In this document: one piece after another, positions 44,375-52,983 of the stretch
Layout: every line of letters begins with the position of its first letter
Numbering within the stretch: position 1 is the first letter of the stretch
NCBI RefSeq assembly: GCF_013407955.1
Contig: NZ_JACCBU010000001.1
Location: forward strand, 3,968,001-4,032,000
Length of the DNA stretch: 64,000 nt
Direction of reading: 5' to 3'
Source of the DNA: Microlunatus parietis
Lineage (GTDB): Bacteria; Actinomycetota; Actinomycetes; Propionibacteriales; Propionibacteriaceae
Position numbers and translations under genes: made by a program
Notes under the pieces: generated by a model
Told to the model about the DNA's origin: nothing
The model's input: only the letters and a program-made list of their open reading frames with translations
Databases searched by the model: none

Positions 44375-44444
44375 GACAGAAGTGGCAGCGACTGCCAAGC
44401 TGGCGGAAGCTGTCTTGTCGGCAGGGTTCGCCTAAGGTGTCCTC
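44375..44444. promoter_or_regulatory. Divergent operator/promoter: TGGCAGCGACTGCCA
   Basis: TGGCAG-CGA-CTGCCA (44383-44397) is a perfect palindrome inside a larger dyad GACAG...CTGTC (44375-44379, 44410-44414). TAAGGT (44433-44438) is 7 bases before the TetR GTG, giving a leaderless start. Likely autoregulatory operator of the TetR, controlling the reductase as well. Confidence 0.6.
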
Positions 44445-45056
44445 GTGACCAGGTCAACCGAGGAGGCGCCGCCGACACTGTGGGACCGCTCTCGCCTGCT
44501 GGCTCGGCAGTCGATCATGGACGCCGCCATGCGACTGTTCGCCGAACAAGGCTTCGAGGCGACGACCATCGCCCAGGTGGCCCGCGAGGCCGGCGTGTCC
44601 CAGCGAACCCTGTTCCGCTACTTCGGGACCAAAGAGGACCTGATCGGCGGTGATCAGGAGGTGTTCGGCGACGTGCTCCGCCAAGCCGTGGCGGAGCAGC
44701 CGGCCAGGGCGTCCAGCTGGGCCGCGCTGCGCGCCGGCATCGTCGCGGTCCTGGCCGCGCATGACGCGCCGGAGCACTTCCGCGACCGGTTCCGGTTGAT
44801 CTTGACCATCCCGACGCTGCGGGCCCGCTACCTGGAGAAGCGGCTCCGCTGGCAGTCCGACCTGCTGCCCTTGATCGCGGACCGGATGGGACTCGGCGAC
44901 CAGCCCGCAGACCCTCGGCCGCGGGCCGTCATCGCGACCTCGTTCGCCTGCTTCGATGCGGCGCTGGACACCTGGATCGAGGACGACTCGGTGCCGCTCG
45001 AGCAGCTGTACGACCAGTGCGTGGCCACGGTCCGCGGACAGCGGCAGCCGGCCTGA
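44445..45056 (+). CDS. TetR-family transcriptional regulator
   Basis: 203 residues. The N-terminal HTH is FEATTIAQVAREAGVSQRTLFRYF, with MDAAMRLFAEQG before it. The C-terminal ligand domain is all-helical. GTG start at 44445, leaderless by the -10 spacing. Divergent from the saccharopine-dehydrogenase-like gene, its probable target. Ligand unknown. Confidence 0.92.
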   Translation: MTRSTEEAPPTLWDRSRLLARQSIMDAAMRLFAEQGFEATTIAQVAREAGVSQRTLFRYFGTKEDLIGGDQEVFGDVLRQAVAEQPARASSWAALRAGIVAVLAAHDAPEHFRDRFRLILTIPTLRARYLEKRLRWQSDLLPLIADRMGLGDQPADPRPRAVIATSFACFDAALDTWIEDDSVPLEQLYDQCVATVRGQRQPA

Positions 45057-45066
45057 TCGCCGCCGA

Positions 45067-47814
45067 TCAAGGGCCGGACTCGCCGGCGCTGCGGGCCAGC
45101 TCGGTCCGGTTGGCCACGCCCAGCTTGGCGTACACGTGGGCGAGGTGGGTCTTCACGGTGCCGCGGCCGATGAACAGCTCGGCGGCGATCTCGGGATTGG
45201 ACAGCCCGCGCACGGCGAGGTCGACGACGGAGCGCTCGGCCGGGGTCAGGCTGGCCCAGCCGGAGGTGGCGCGGTCGGCCGACCGGACCCGGAGGGCGCG
45301 CTCGACCGCCTGCTCCAGGGTCAGTGCGCGGCCCCGGTCGAGTCCGGCCGCGAACTCCTCACCCCGGGGCAGTTCCGGACGCCCGGCCCGGTAGCCGGTG
45401 TCGGTACGGGCCCGGTCCGCGGCGCCGTACCGGATCGCGGCGCGGTCCGGCGTCCCGGCCAGCGCCGCCAGGGCCTCCAGGCTGTCGACCTGGCCCAGCA
45501 CCAGGCCGTGCTCGGACCGGAGCCGGAGCGCCTCCCGATGCGCACTCGCCGCGCCGACCGGGTCGTCCGCCTCGCGCAGCCGAGCCCGTTCGAAGATCAA
45601 CTCCGCCCGGATCGCCGGCATCGCCGCGAGGATCGGCGAGTCCTGCGCCCGGTCCAGCAGGGCGGCCGCGCCGTCATGATCACCGGCCGTCCGGCGGGCC
45701 GCCGCCTGGACGATCAGCAGGTCCGGGGTCGCCGCGAACCGCTCCCGCTCGCACCAACCGGTCGCGGCCGCGGGATCGCCGCCCCACAAGGCGATCCGGG
45801 CGCGAGTGGCGTACCAGCCGGGCAAGTAGGGCTCCTCCTCCGCCCGATCGATCAGCCGTTGCAGCTCGTCCAGCAGGGCCTCGGCCTCGGCCAGGCCGCC
45901 GCGGAGGGCCAGGATCCGGGCCAGCCCCCAGGTGGCCACGCCGACCCGGGCGAAGTCGTGCAGCGGCTCGGTCACCTCCCGGGCCCGGCGGGCCGCTTGC
46001 TCGGCCGCGGCCAGGTCCCCGACCGCCGCCTGGCTCAGGGCCAGGGCGCACAGGCCGGTGCCGGCGATCCCGCGGTCGCCGCGGTCGACCAGTCCCGGCA
46101 CTGAGCGGCTCAGCCAGTCGATCGCCTCCCGGTGCTGATCCAGCAGCGAGTGAACGAGACCGACCAGCACTCCGCCGGCGTCCCGGGCGAAGAGGTCGCC
46201 GCTCGCGGCGCCCTCCTGATGCCCGAGGTACGCCAGCTCACGCGCCGCCGCCAGGTCGAAACCGATCCGGCCGATCGCCATCAGCTGCCGGGCCAGCCCG
46301 ACCGTAGCCCGGTCGCCGGCCGCCTCGGCCAGGGCCAGGGCACGCTCGGCGGACGGATAGCCGACGCCGGGATCGACCACGTCGCCGACCAGGGCGAGTC
46401 CGACCAGGACCCTGGCCTGCAAGGCGCCGTCGGTGCCCGGGTTCAGTTCGGCGGCTCGCTGCAGCAGCCGCAAACCGGAGCGGTCGCCCGTGAGGTGCCA
46501 CCACCAGGCCGCGTCGGCACAGAGCTGCCGGCCCAGTTGGATGGTGTCGGACACGTTCCCTGAGCCTGTCGAAGCGTCGTCCTGAGCCTGTCGAAGGGGG
46601 CGGGGCCCGGTCTGGCTTGGCACTTCGACAGGCTCAGTGCGCGTTCGGCGGGTGAGGCACCATTCCGCGGCCGCGACCAGGTCGGCCCGCAGGTCGCGGA
46701 CCCGGTCCCGCCAGGCGTCCTTGTCGGTGATCAGCAGCGGCGCCAGGGCGGCGAGCTGATCGGCCACGATCCGCGCGTGCCGATGCCGCAGTTCCTCCTC
46801 CTCGCCGGCCTCCCGGAGCCGGGCCAGCGCGTACTCGCCGATGATCGTGAGCAGGTGGTGCCGGGCCCGCGGACCGGTCGGGTCGCAGACCACCAGGGAC
46901 TTGTCGATCAGGCTACGCAGCGCCCGGAGTTGATCTTCGGCGGTCCGGCCGGTGCCCTCGGCCAGTGCCCGTACGGTCTCGACGCCGAACTGCTGGAACG
47001 GCGCCAGCCGGCGCAGCAGCACCCGTTCGTCCTCGGTCAGCAACCGATGGCTCCAGGCGAAGGACTCGGCCAGCGTGCGCTGCCGGAACGGTGCCGACCG
47101 GCCGTCGCCGTCCAGCAGCGGATGCCCCGACTCCTTGATCAACAACTCCGAGATCTCTTGCAGGGAAAGGGTTCCGGACCACGACGCGGCCAGTTCGAGC
47201 GCCAGTGGTAGTCGATCCAGCCGGTCGCAGATCCGGCGTGCCGCAGCCCTCGCGTCGGGGTCCTCCGGGTCGGCGCCGGCCCGGTCCAGGAACAGTGCGA
47301 TCGCCTCGTCCAAGATCATCGGCGCCAGCCGCCAGACCCGCTCCCCGGTCACGCCGAGCGGCTCCCGGCTGGTGGCCAGCACGGTCAGGTCGGGGTGCCG
47401 GCGCAGCGCGGTCTCGGCGAACGCGGCCACCCCGGCCCGTACTTGCTCGCAGTTGTCGATCACGATCAGGGCCGGCCGGTCCGCCAGCGCTGCGGCCACG
47501 GCGGTCGGATCCGAACCCGGGACGGGTGCCGCCACGGCCTCCGCGACCCGCGCCACCACCTGCTCGTCGCGCCCCTCCTCGGACAGATCGACCCAGACCA
47601 CGTCGGCCGGGCCGGCCTTCCGGGCGGCGCGGATCGCGAGCCGGGTCTTGCCGCAGCCGCCCGGCCCGACCAGGGTGAGCAGCCGGCTGCCGGCCAGCGC
47701 CTGGGCGACCGATTCCAACTCGCCGGCGCGCCCGACGAACGACGACAGCTCGCCCGGCAGCCGCCGTCCTGAGCCTGTCGAAGGAGGGATCCCCATGGTG
47801 GTCGAGTCTGCCAC
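45067..47814 (-). CDS. LuxR-family regulator with NB-ARC ATPase and C-terminal HTH
   Basis: 915 residues from GTG 47814 (ATG at 47796 is possible). Walker A LVGPGGCGKTR (about 48-58), IVIDNCEQV as Walker B region, a winged-helix and TPR-like middle, and LuxR HTH at the end (LTPAERSVVDLAVRGLSNPEIA, GTVKTHLAHVYAKLG). Such STAND regulators switch on genes when ATP and a ligand bind. Three copies of the dispersed repeat lie inside the coding sequence near residue 400 and one near the N-terminus; all keep the frame and add short extra peptides (for example RTEPVEVP, LRQAQD, DASTGSG). The gene ends 10 bases from the TetR stop. Confidence 0.9.
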   Translation of the reverse strand: MADSTTMGIPPSTGSGRRLPGELSSFVGRAGELESVAQALAGSRLLTLVGPGGCGKTRLAIRAARKAGPADVVWVDLSEEGRDEQVVARVAEAVAAPVPGSDPTAVAAALADRPALIVIDNCEQVRAGVAAFAETALRRHPDLTVLATSREPLGVTGERVWRLAPMILDEAIALFLDRAGADPEDPDARAAARRICDRLDRLPLALELAASWSGTLSLQEISELLIKESGHPLLDGDGRSAPFRQRTLAESFAWSHRLLTEDERVLLRRLAPFQQFGVETVRALAEGTGRTAEDQLRALRSLIDKSLVVCDPTGPRARHHLLTIIGEYALARLREAGEEEELRHRHARIVADQLAALAPLLITDKDAWRDRVRDLRADLVAAAEWCLTRRTRTEPVEVPSQTGPRPLRQAQDDASTGSGNVSDTIQLGRQLCADAAWWWHLTGDRSGLRLLQRAAELNPGTDGALQARVLVGLALVGDVVDPGVGYPSAERALALAEAAGDRATVGLARQLMAIGRIGFDLAAARELAYLGHQEGAASGDLFARDAGGVLVGLVHSLLDQHREAIDWLSRSVPGLVDRGDRGIAGTGLCALALSQAAVGDLAAAEQAARRAREVTEPLHDFARVGVATWGLARILALRGGLAEAEALLDELQRLIDRAEEEPYLPGWYATRARIALWGGDPAAATGWCERERFAATPDLLIVQAAARRTAGDHDGAAALLDRAQDSPILAAMPAIRAELIFERARLREADDPVGAASAHREALRLRSEHGLVLGQVDSLEALAALAGTPDRAAIRYGAADRARTDTGYRAGRPELPRGEEFAAGLDRGRALTLEQAVERALRVRSADRATSGWASLTPAERSVVDLAVRGLSNPEIAAELFIGRGTVKTHLAHVYAKLGVANRTELARSAGESGP
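46558..46639. repeat. Three repeat arms inside the LuxR coding sequence
   Basis: CCCTGAGCCTGTCGAAGC (46558-46575), CCTGAGCCTGTCGAAGGG (46581-46598) and the inverse CACTTCGACAGGCTCAGTG (46621-46639). The 82-base block is a multiple that leaves the frame intact; the encoded peptide is unlike the surrounding TPR sequence, so it looks inserted. Confidence 0.75.
47768..47784. repeat. Repeat arm at the LuxR N-terminus
   Basis: CCTGAGCCTGTCGAAGG encodes PSTGSG on the minus strand, directly after the first ten residues of the LuxR regulator. Confidence 0.7.
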
Positions 47815-47919
47815 CCGGCTCGGGAAGATCGGCCACCTGGCAGATGTAGCCGCCCACCCCCTCCGGACAGGATCGAATCACTGCGAAACACCGCAGCCAA
47901 ACCGAGAGGAACGACCGAA

Positions 47920-48522
47920 ATGACCGAGCAGCAGACCACCACCCGGACCGTTCTGGCCAACTTCACGATGTCGATCGACGGCTACGTCACCGGGCCGGGC
48001 GGGCCGGCCGACATGAGCTGGGTGGCTAAGCACGCGGTGAGCGACCAGGCGCGGGACATCCTGACCCGGATCGTCAACGGCACCACCGCCGTGCTGGGCC
48101 GGGTGAACGCCGAAGGGTTCCGCGGCTACTGGGTCCCGGTCGGCCGGGACGAGACCGCCGACCCCCGTGACCGCGCCTACGGACAGTGGATCGAGCAGGT
48201 GGACAAGGTGATCTTCTCCACCACCCAGACCGAGACCGACTGGAACAACGCCCGGATGGTCAACGACGATCCGGCCAAGATCATCCGGGAGCTGCGCGAT
48301 CTGCCCGGCGGCGACATCGTGATCAACAACAGTCTGAGCCTGATCCGCGCGCTGCTGGCCGCCGACGAGCTGGACCGGTTGATCGTCACCCTGTGCCCGG
48401 AGCTGTCCGGCGGCGGGGTCCGGATGTTCGAGGACGGTTTCCCGTCGACCTCGTGGAGCCTGACCGACGTCGTCAGCACCGACACCGGTGCCCTGGTGCT
48501 GCAGTACGACCGGCAGCGCTGA
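47920..48522 (+). CDS. RibD C-terminal/DHFR-like reductase
   Basis: 200 residues. ATG at 47920, with GAGAGGAA upstream. The DHFR-fold pattern includes NFTMSIDGYVTGPGG, TAVLGRVNAEGF, VIFSTTQTETDW and GGDIVINNSLSLIRALL, as in the RibD C-terminal family. Predicted NADPH-dependent reductase on an unknown pterin- or flavin-related substrate; these small stand-alone forms are common in actinobacteria. Confidence 0.88.
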   Translation: MTEQQTTTRTVLANFTMSIDGYVTGPGGPADMSWVAKHAVSDQARDILTRIVNGTTAVLGRVNAEGFRGYWVPVGRDETADPRDRAYGQWIEQVDKVIFSTTQTETDWNNARMVNDDPAKIIRELRDLPGGDIVINNSLSLIRALLAADELDRLIVTLCPELSGGGVRMFEDGFPSTSWSLTDVVSTDTGALVLQYDRQR

Positions 48523-48562
48523 GCGCCGAACGGCTGACTCCGAACATGATCAGGATCCGGTT

Positions 48563-48586
48563 CGGCGGCGATGACCTTCGCCGCCG
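48563..48586. terminator. Bidirectional hairpin between convergent genes
   Basis: CGGCGGCGA (48563-48571) and TCGCCGCCG (48578-48586), loop TGACCT, in the 75-base gap between the RibD-like gene and the WYL regulator. Confidence 0.55.
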
Positions 48587-48597
48587 GCCCCTGATGA

Positions 48598-49572
48598 TCA
48601 TGGGGCGGTCTCGATCGCCCGCAGGTAACGCTCGGCGACGGTACGGAGTGCGGCCACCAGTTCCGGCGGCTCGGTGACGCGGAAGTCCAGGCCGAGCATG
48701 CCGATGTAAACCGCGACCGTGTCCACGCTGTCGGCGCCGGTGACCAGCACGCAGCGATGATCATCGATCTCCTCGACCAGCCCGACGGCCGGATTGATCT
48801 TGGACAGCACCTCCGCCGCGGGCGCCAGTACGGTGATCCGGACGTGCACGTTCCAGCCGGTCGCGGCGACGTCGCGCAGGACGAAGGCGGTGAAGTCGCC
48901 GCCCGGCAGCGGCACCGGCGCAAAGCGCCGTCCGGTGGCCATCCGCGGCTCGATCCAGTCCACCCGGAACGTACGCCAGCGGTCGGACTCGCGGCCGACC
49001 AGATACCAGCGGCCCTGCCAGGCCACCAGCCGATAGGGCTCGACGGTCAGCGGCAGCTCGGCGTTCGGATAGTCGAAGCGGACCAGCTCGCGGTCCCGTA
49101 CCGCCGCCGCCAGCGTGCTCAGCAGTTCGGCGTCGACCTCGACCTCGGGATCGGCGGTGGCGGTGTTCCGGGGTCCCTGGCTGGTCGCCTCGTGCAGGGC
49201 GGTGACCCGCCGCTTCAGCCGGTTCGGCAGCACCTGCTCCAGCTTGGCCAGTGCCCGGGCGCTGCTCTCCTCGATGCCACCGACGCCCGTGGTGGCGCGC
49301 AGGCCGAGCGCCACGGCGACCGCCTCCGCGTCGTCGAGCAGCAGCGGCGGCAGTTTCCCGCCGGCCCCGAGCCGGTAGTGACCCGCGGCGCCGCGGACCG
49401 CATCCACGGGATAGTCGAGCTCGCGCAGCCGGGCGATGTCGTTGCGCACCGTACGCTCACTGACCTTGAGCCGCTGCGCCAGCTCCGGTCCGGTCCAGTC
49501 CGGGCGGGTCTGCAGCAGCCCGAGCAGGGCGAGCAGCCGGCCGGCCCCCTCACCAGTCCCACGCGTTGCCAT
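48598..49572 (-). CDS. WYL-domain transcriptional regulator (YafY type)
   Basis: 324 residues. N-terminal winged HTH (LAQRLKVSERTVRNDIARL), middle domain and WYL domain with PYRLVAWQGRWYLVG, then a WCX-like C-terminal domain. WYL proteins sense ligands such as nucleotides or DNA and often regulate DNA damage or defence genes. Divergent from the epoxide hydrolase with 71 bases between the starts, so it may regulate that gene. Confidence 0.9.
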   Translation of the reverse strand: MATRGTGEGAGRLLALLGLLQTRPDWTGPELAQRLKVSERTVRNDIARLRELDYPVDAVRGAAGHYRLGAGGKLPPLLLDDAEAVAVALGLRATTGVGGIEESSARALAKLEQVLPNRLKRRVTALHEATSQGPRNTATADPEVEVDAELLSTLAAAVRDRELVRFDYPNAELPLTVEPYRLVAWQGRWYLVGRESDRWRTFRVDWIEPRMATGRRFAPVPLPGGDFTAFVLRDVAATGWNVHVRITVLAPAAEVLSKINPAVGLVEEIDDHRCVLVTGADSVDTVAVYIGMLGLDFRVTEPPELVAALRTVAERYLRAIETAP

Positions 49573-49643
49573 CGAGAAATTCCTTCGACGGAGTTCTTCA
49601 AACAGGAACGAAACGTGCCTGATTGGGCTCCATAGTAGTGCCC

Positions 49644-50762
49644 ATGACGAACCACACCCCGTTCACCGTCCAGATCCCGCAGACCGACCTCGACGACCTC
49701 AAGGCTCGGCTGGCCCGGACCCGCCTGCCGCAGGCCGCCCCCGGCGACAGCTGGGACTACGGCACCCCGAACAGCTACCTCGCCGAGACCGTCGCGTACT
49801 GGAAGGACGAGTTCGACTGGCGGGCCCAGGAGGAGCGGCTGAACGCGTTCCCGCAGTACCTGACCGAGATCGACGGCCAGACCATCCACTACCTGCACGT
49901 CCCGTCGAAGGTGGAAGGCGCGACACCGGTGCTGCTGGTGCACAGCTACCCGGGATCGTTCGCCGACTTCCTCGACGTGATCGGCCCGCTGGTCGACCCG
50001 GAGGCCCACGGCGGCAAGGCCGAGGACGCCTGCTCGGTGGTCGTCCCATCGATTCCCGGCTTCGGTTTCAGCACCCCGCTGGCCGAGGGCGGCTGGACGC
50101 TGGCCCGGGTGGCCAAGGCCTTCGACACCCTGATGCGGGACCTCGGCTACGACGCGTACGGGGTGCACGGCAGCGACGCCGGCGCCATGGTCGCCCGCGA
50201 GCTGGGGCTGCTCGAGCCGGAGGGCTTCCTCGGCCTGCACGTGCTGCAGCTGTTCTCCTTCCCGAGCGGCGATCCGGCCGAGTTCGAGAAGCTGGAGCCG
50301 GCCGACTACGCGGGCCTGGAGCACATGCAGTGGTTCCAGTCGGTCGGCGGCTACAACGGGATGAACGCGTCCCGGCCGCAGACCATCGGCGCCGGCCTCG
50401 CCGATTCGCCGGTCGCCCAGCTGGCGTACTCGGAACTCCTCGAGTCCTTCGGCAACGGCACCAGCCTGATCACCCGGGACCAGCTGCTCACCCAGGTCTC
50501 GCTCTACTGGCTGACCAACACCGGTGCGACCGCCGCCCGCTTCTACTACGAGGAGGCCCGGGCCCAGGCCGAGCCGCAGGTCAACAAGTCCCGGACCGGC
50601 GTCGCCGTCTTCGCCTCGGACTTCCAGACCATCCGGGTCTTCGCCGAACGGGACAACGCCGCGATCGACCACTGGAGCCGGTACGAGAGCGGCGGCCACT
50701 TCGCCGCAATGGAACGCCCGGCCGACGTCGCCGTCGACATCCGTACCTTCTTCGCCGGCTGA
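49644..50762 (+). CDS. Epoxide hydrolase (EHN-domain alpha/beta hydrolase)
   Basis: 372 residues. EHN N-terminal domain (FTVQIPQTDLDDLKARLA), oxyanion region HSYPGSFADF, nucleophile in VHGSDAGAMVA (D178) and catalytic His in GGHFAAMERP (H352); the lid Tyr segment is GMNASRPQTIGAGL. Opens epoxides to diols; the native substrate (plant or drug epoxide) is unknown. Start ATG at 49644, 7-8 bases past CATAGT. Convergent with the toxin-antitoxin pair. Confidence 0.93.
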   Translation: MTNHTPFTVQIPQTDLDDLKARLARTRLPQAAPGDSWDYGTPNSYLAETVAYWKDEFDWRAQEERLNAFPQYLTEIDGQTIHYLHVPSKVEGATPVLLVHSYPGSFADFLDVIGPLVDPEAHGGKAEDACSVVVPSIPGFGFSTPLAEGGWTLARVAKAFDTLMRDLGYDAYGVHGSDAGAMVARELGLLEPEGFLGLHVLQLFSFPSGDPAEFEKLEPADYAGLEHMQWFQSVGGYNGMNASRPQTIGAGLADSPVAQLAYSELLESFGNGTSLITRDQLLTQVSLYWLTNTGATAARFYYEEARAQAEPQVNKSRTGVAVFASDFQTIRVFAERDNAAIDHWSRYESGGHFAAMERPADVAVDIRTFFAG

Positions 50763-50783
50763 CAAGACCGGATCAGTCGGGCC

Positions 50784-50818
50784 CAGCCCGTCGAAGGCCA
50801 GTCCTTCGGCGGGCTGGA
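50784..50818. terminator. Hairpin of diverged repeat between convergent genes
   Basis: CCAGCCCGTCGAAGG (50784-50798) and CCTTCGGCGGGCTGG (50804-50818) pair with one G-T step. The sequence is a diverged member of the CTGTCGAAGG repeat family and ends right before the PIN gene stop, so it may terminate both transcripts. Confidence 0.6.
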
Positions 50819-50825
50819 ACTCGCT

Positions 50826-51272
50826 TCAGGGAACGGCGACCCGGACGCCGAGCAGGCCCTGATCGACCATCCACTTCCAGTAGGTGTCCCGGGTCAACAC
50901 CATGCAGCCCAGACGCTCCGTCACGGCAAGGATCAGCGCATCGCCGAGCGACAGAGTCGCGTCCTGATCGGATCGCGGTGACGGGGGACCGGGGTTGTCG
51001 ATGGAGATCTCGATCAGCTCTGCGGCTCGGATCAGGTCGGTGTCGGTCGGGTGCTCGACTGCCAGGCCGAGCGCAGTGAGGGCTTCGTAGAGGTGCTTCG
51101 GCGTGCTCGTGTTGCCCTTCCGTCGCACCACCGTGATGGACTCGGTCAGGGCCGGGCCGGGCAGGATGCCGTCGACGTCGTCGCGCAGGATGACCCGGTG
51201 AACGGCTTGCCAGCCGGGTTCCTGCAGCAGCAGCGTGCACACGATCGACGAGTCGAGACAGAGGGCGGTCAC
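50826..51272 (-). CDS. PIN-domain toxin (VapC family)
   Basis: 148 residues. PIN acidic residues: CLDSS (Asp), LTESITVV (Glu), LSLGDALILAVTERLG (Asp) and LTRDTYW (Asp). VapC toxins are Mg-dependent endoribonucleases that cut tRNA or rRNA. The ATG overlaps the antitoxin stop by 4 bases, the usual toxin-antitoxin arrangement. RNA target unknown. Confidence 0.9.
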   Translation of the reverse strand: MTALCLDSSIVCTLLLQEPGWQAVHRVILRDDVDGILPGPALTESITVVRRKGNTSTPKHLYEALTALGLAVEHPTDTDLIRAAELIEISIDNPGPPSPRSDQDATLSLGDALILAVTERLGCMVLTRDTYWKWMVDQGLLGVRVAVP

Positions 51273-51622
51273 CGTCGAAGCCCGAGCTGGGCCAGGAGTC
51301 CGTCCTCGATCTCATCCTCGGTGCGGGCTTCCTCGCGCGCGGTGATCTCGACCCGGGCCCACTTGCCGGCCGCCCGCTCGATGTCGACACGCCGCGCCTG
51401 TCGCACGGCTGACGTCGAATCGCCTGCATCGCCACCGTTGTTGTTGTTGGCCCAGATGGCGAACAGCAGAGATCTGGCCGTCACGAGCCTCACCTCACCG
51501 TCTTGAACCACGAACCGAACCCGGTCGCCCGGCCCGACACCCAGGACCGAGCGGACAGCGGCAGGGATCACGACCCGGCCCTCATTGCTCACTTTCGTGT
51601 CAAAGTCCATCCGGTCTGCCAT
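51269..51622 (-). CDS. AbrB/SpoVT-type antitoxin
   Basis: 117 residues. AbrB fold at the N-terminus (KVSNEGRVVIPAAVRSVLG, GDRVRFVVQDGEVRLV); the C-terminal half (ARSLLFAIWANN, then Ala/Arg-rich) probably wraps the toxin. It binds its own promoter and neutralises the PIN toxin that overlaps it. The antitoxin is longer than typical VapB (about 80). Start ATG 51622; an internal ATG at 51610 is possible. Confidence 0.87.
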   Translation of the reverse strand: MADRMDFDTKVSNEGRVVIPAAVRSVLGVGPGDRVRFVVQDGEVRLVTARSLLFAIWANNNNGGDAGDSTSAVRQARRVDIERAAGKWARVEITAREEARTEDEIEDGLLAQLGLRR

Positions 51623-51769
51623 GCGGCCAAGCCTATGTCAGATCAGAGATCATTGCCAGGGCACCGAATCACTGGGCTAGCCGAAGCCCAGTGCTCCGCG
51701 CAACCCAGCCGTCCACGAATGCGAGGATCCGGGCGCGGCGCAGGAGTCGATCTCAATAGGATGATCGGC

Positions 51770-52912
51770 ATGGCGACGAGGCGAAAAGTAGCGATCCTGG
51801 GTGCCGGCATGATCGGCGAGGTGCATCGGCGGGCGGCGGTGCTGGCGGGGGCCGAGGTGGCCGGCGTGATGGCCTCCAGCCCGGAGCGGTCCCGCGAGGT
51901 GGCGGACGCATGGGGTGTCGAGACGGCGTACGCCAGCATCGACGAGGTGGCCGCGTCCGATGTCGAGGCGGTGCACATCTGCACGCCGAACTCCTCCCAC
52001 GTTCCGTACTCGATCCAGCTGATGGAGGCCGGCAAGCACGTCCTGTGCGAGAAGCCGCTCGGCACCGGGCTGGACGAGGCCCGCGAGGCGGCGGCGGTCG
52101 CGGAGCGGACGGGCATGATCAACACCATCCCGTTCGCGTACCGGTTCCATCCGATGGCCCGCGAGCTCCGGGCCCGGGTGCAGTCCGACGCGTTCGGCGC
52201 GGTGAACCTGATCCACGGCAGCTACCTGCAGGACTGGATGCTCAACCCGATGGCCAGCGGCTGGCGCGTCGATGCCAAGGCCGGCGGGCCTTCCCGGGCG
52301 TTCGGCGACATCGGCTCGCACTGGTGTGATCTTGCCGAATGGGTCACCGGCGACCGGATCGCCGAGCTCGTCTCGACCACGTCGATCACGATCCCGAAGC
52401 GGCCGGCGGCGACCGCGGCCTCGTTCAGCGCGGTCGAGGGCGGCGACGCCGAACTGGTCGACGTGACCACCGAGGACAGTGCGTTGATCTTGTTCCGGAC
52501 CCAGAAGGGGATCGCCGGTTCGGCGGTGATCTCGCAGCTCAGCGCGGGCCGGAAGAACCGGCTCTGGATCGAGGTCGACGGCGGTACGCAGAGCGCCGTT
52601 TTCGATCAAGAACATGCCGAGCAGCTGTGGATCGGCGCCGACGCGGAGACCACGCTGCTGGTCCGGGATCCCAACCAGGGTTCGCCGGAGCAGCGCCGGC
52701 TGGCCGGGCTGCCGGCCGGTCACGCGGAGGGCTACGCGCAGTGCTTCGAGCACTACGTCGCGGATTCGTATGCGGCGATCGACGCCAAGACGTCCGGCAC
52801 CGGCGAGGCCCCGCAGGGCCTGCCGACCTTCGCCGACGGGGTCCGTGCCGCCGAGATCTGCGACGCCATGCTGCGCTCCGACGCGGAGAAGACCTGGGTC
52901 AAGGTCGGCTGA
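51770..52912 (+). CDS. Gfo/Idh/MocA-family oxidoreductase
   Basis: 380 residues from ATG 51770. Rossmann motif VAILGAGMIGEVH, the family signature LCEKPLGTG (EKP lysine) and the catalytic SHWCDLAEW (H in the C-terminal domain). TAGGAT (51757-51762) lies 8 bases upstream, again leaderless in form. NAD(P)-dependent dehydrogenase of sugars or cyclitols. It converges on the LacI/ABC sugar operon and could be its metabolic partner. Confidence 0.9.
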   Translation: MATRRKVAILGAGMIGEVHRRAAVLAGAEVAGVMASSPERSREVADAWGVETAYASIDEVAASDVEAVHICTPNSSHVPYSIQLMEAGKHVLCEKPLGTGLDEAREAAAVAERTGMINTIPFAYRFHPMARELRARVQSDAFGAVNLIHGSYLQDWMLNPMASGWRVDAKAGGPSRAFGDIGSHWCDLAEWVTGDRIAELVSTTSITIPKRPAATAASFSAVEGGDAELVDVTTEDSALILFRTQKGIAGSAVISQLSAGRKNRLWIEVDGGTQSAVFDQEHAEQLWIGADAETTLLVRDPNQGSPEQRRLAGLPAGHAEGYAQCFEHYVADSYAAIDAKTSGTGEAPQGLPTFADGVRAAEICDAMLRSDAEKTWVKVG

Positions 52913-52926
52913 GCTTCTCCGACGCT

Positions 52927-52983
52927 CCCTGAGCTTGTCGAAGGGCAGGTCACAGCGTGCTTGGCCCTTCGACAGGCTCAGGG
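52927..52983. repeat. Paired repeat forming 19-bp hairpin
   Basis: CCCTGAGCTTGTCGAAGGG (52927-52945) and CCCTTCGACAGGCTCAGGG (52965-52983) pair with one mismatch. It lies between the oxidoreductase and the LacI gene, and the TGA stop of the LacI gene (52978-52980) is part of the repeat. Confidence 0.8.
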
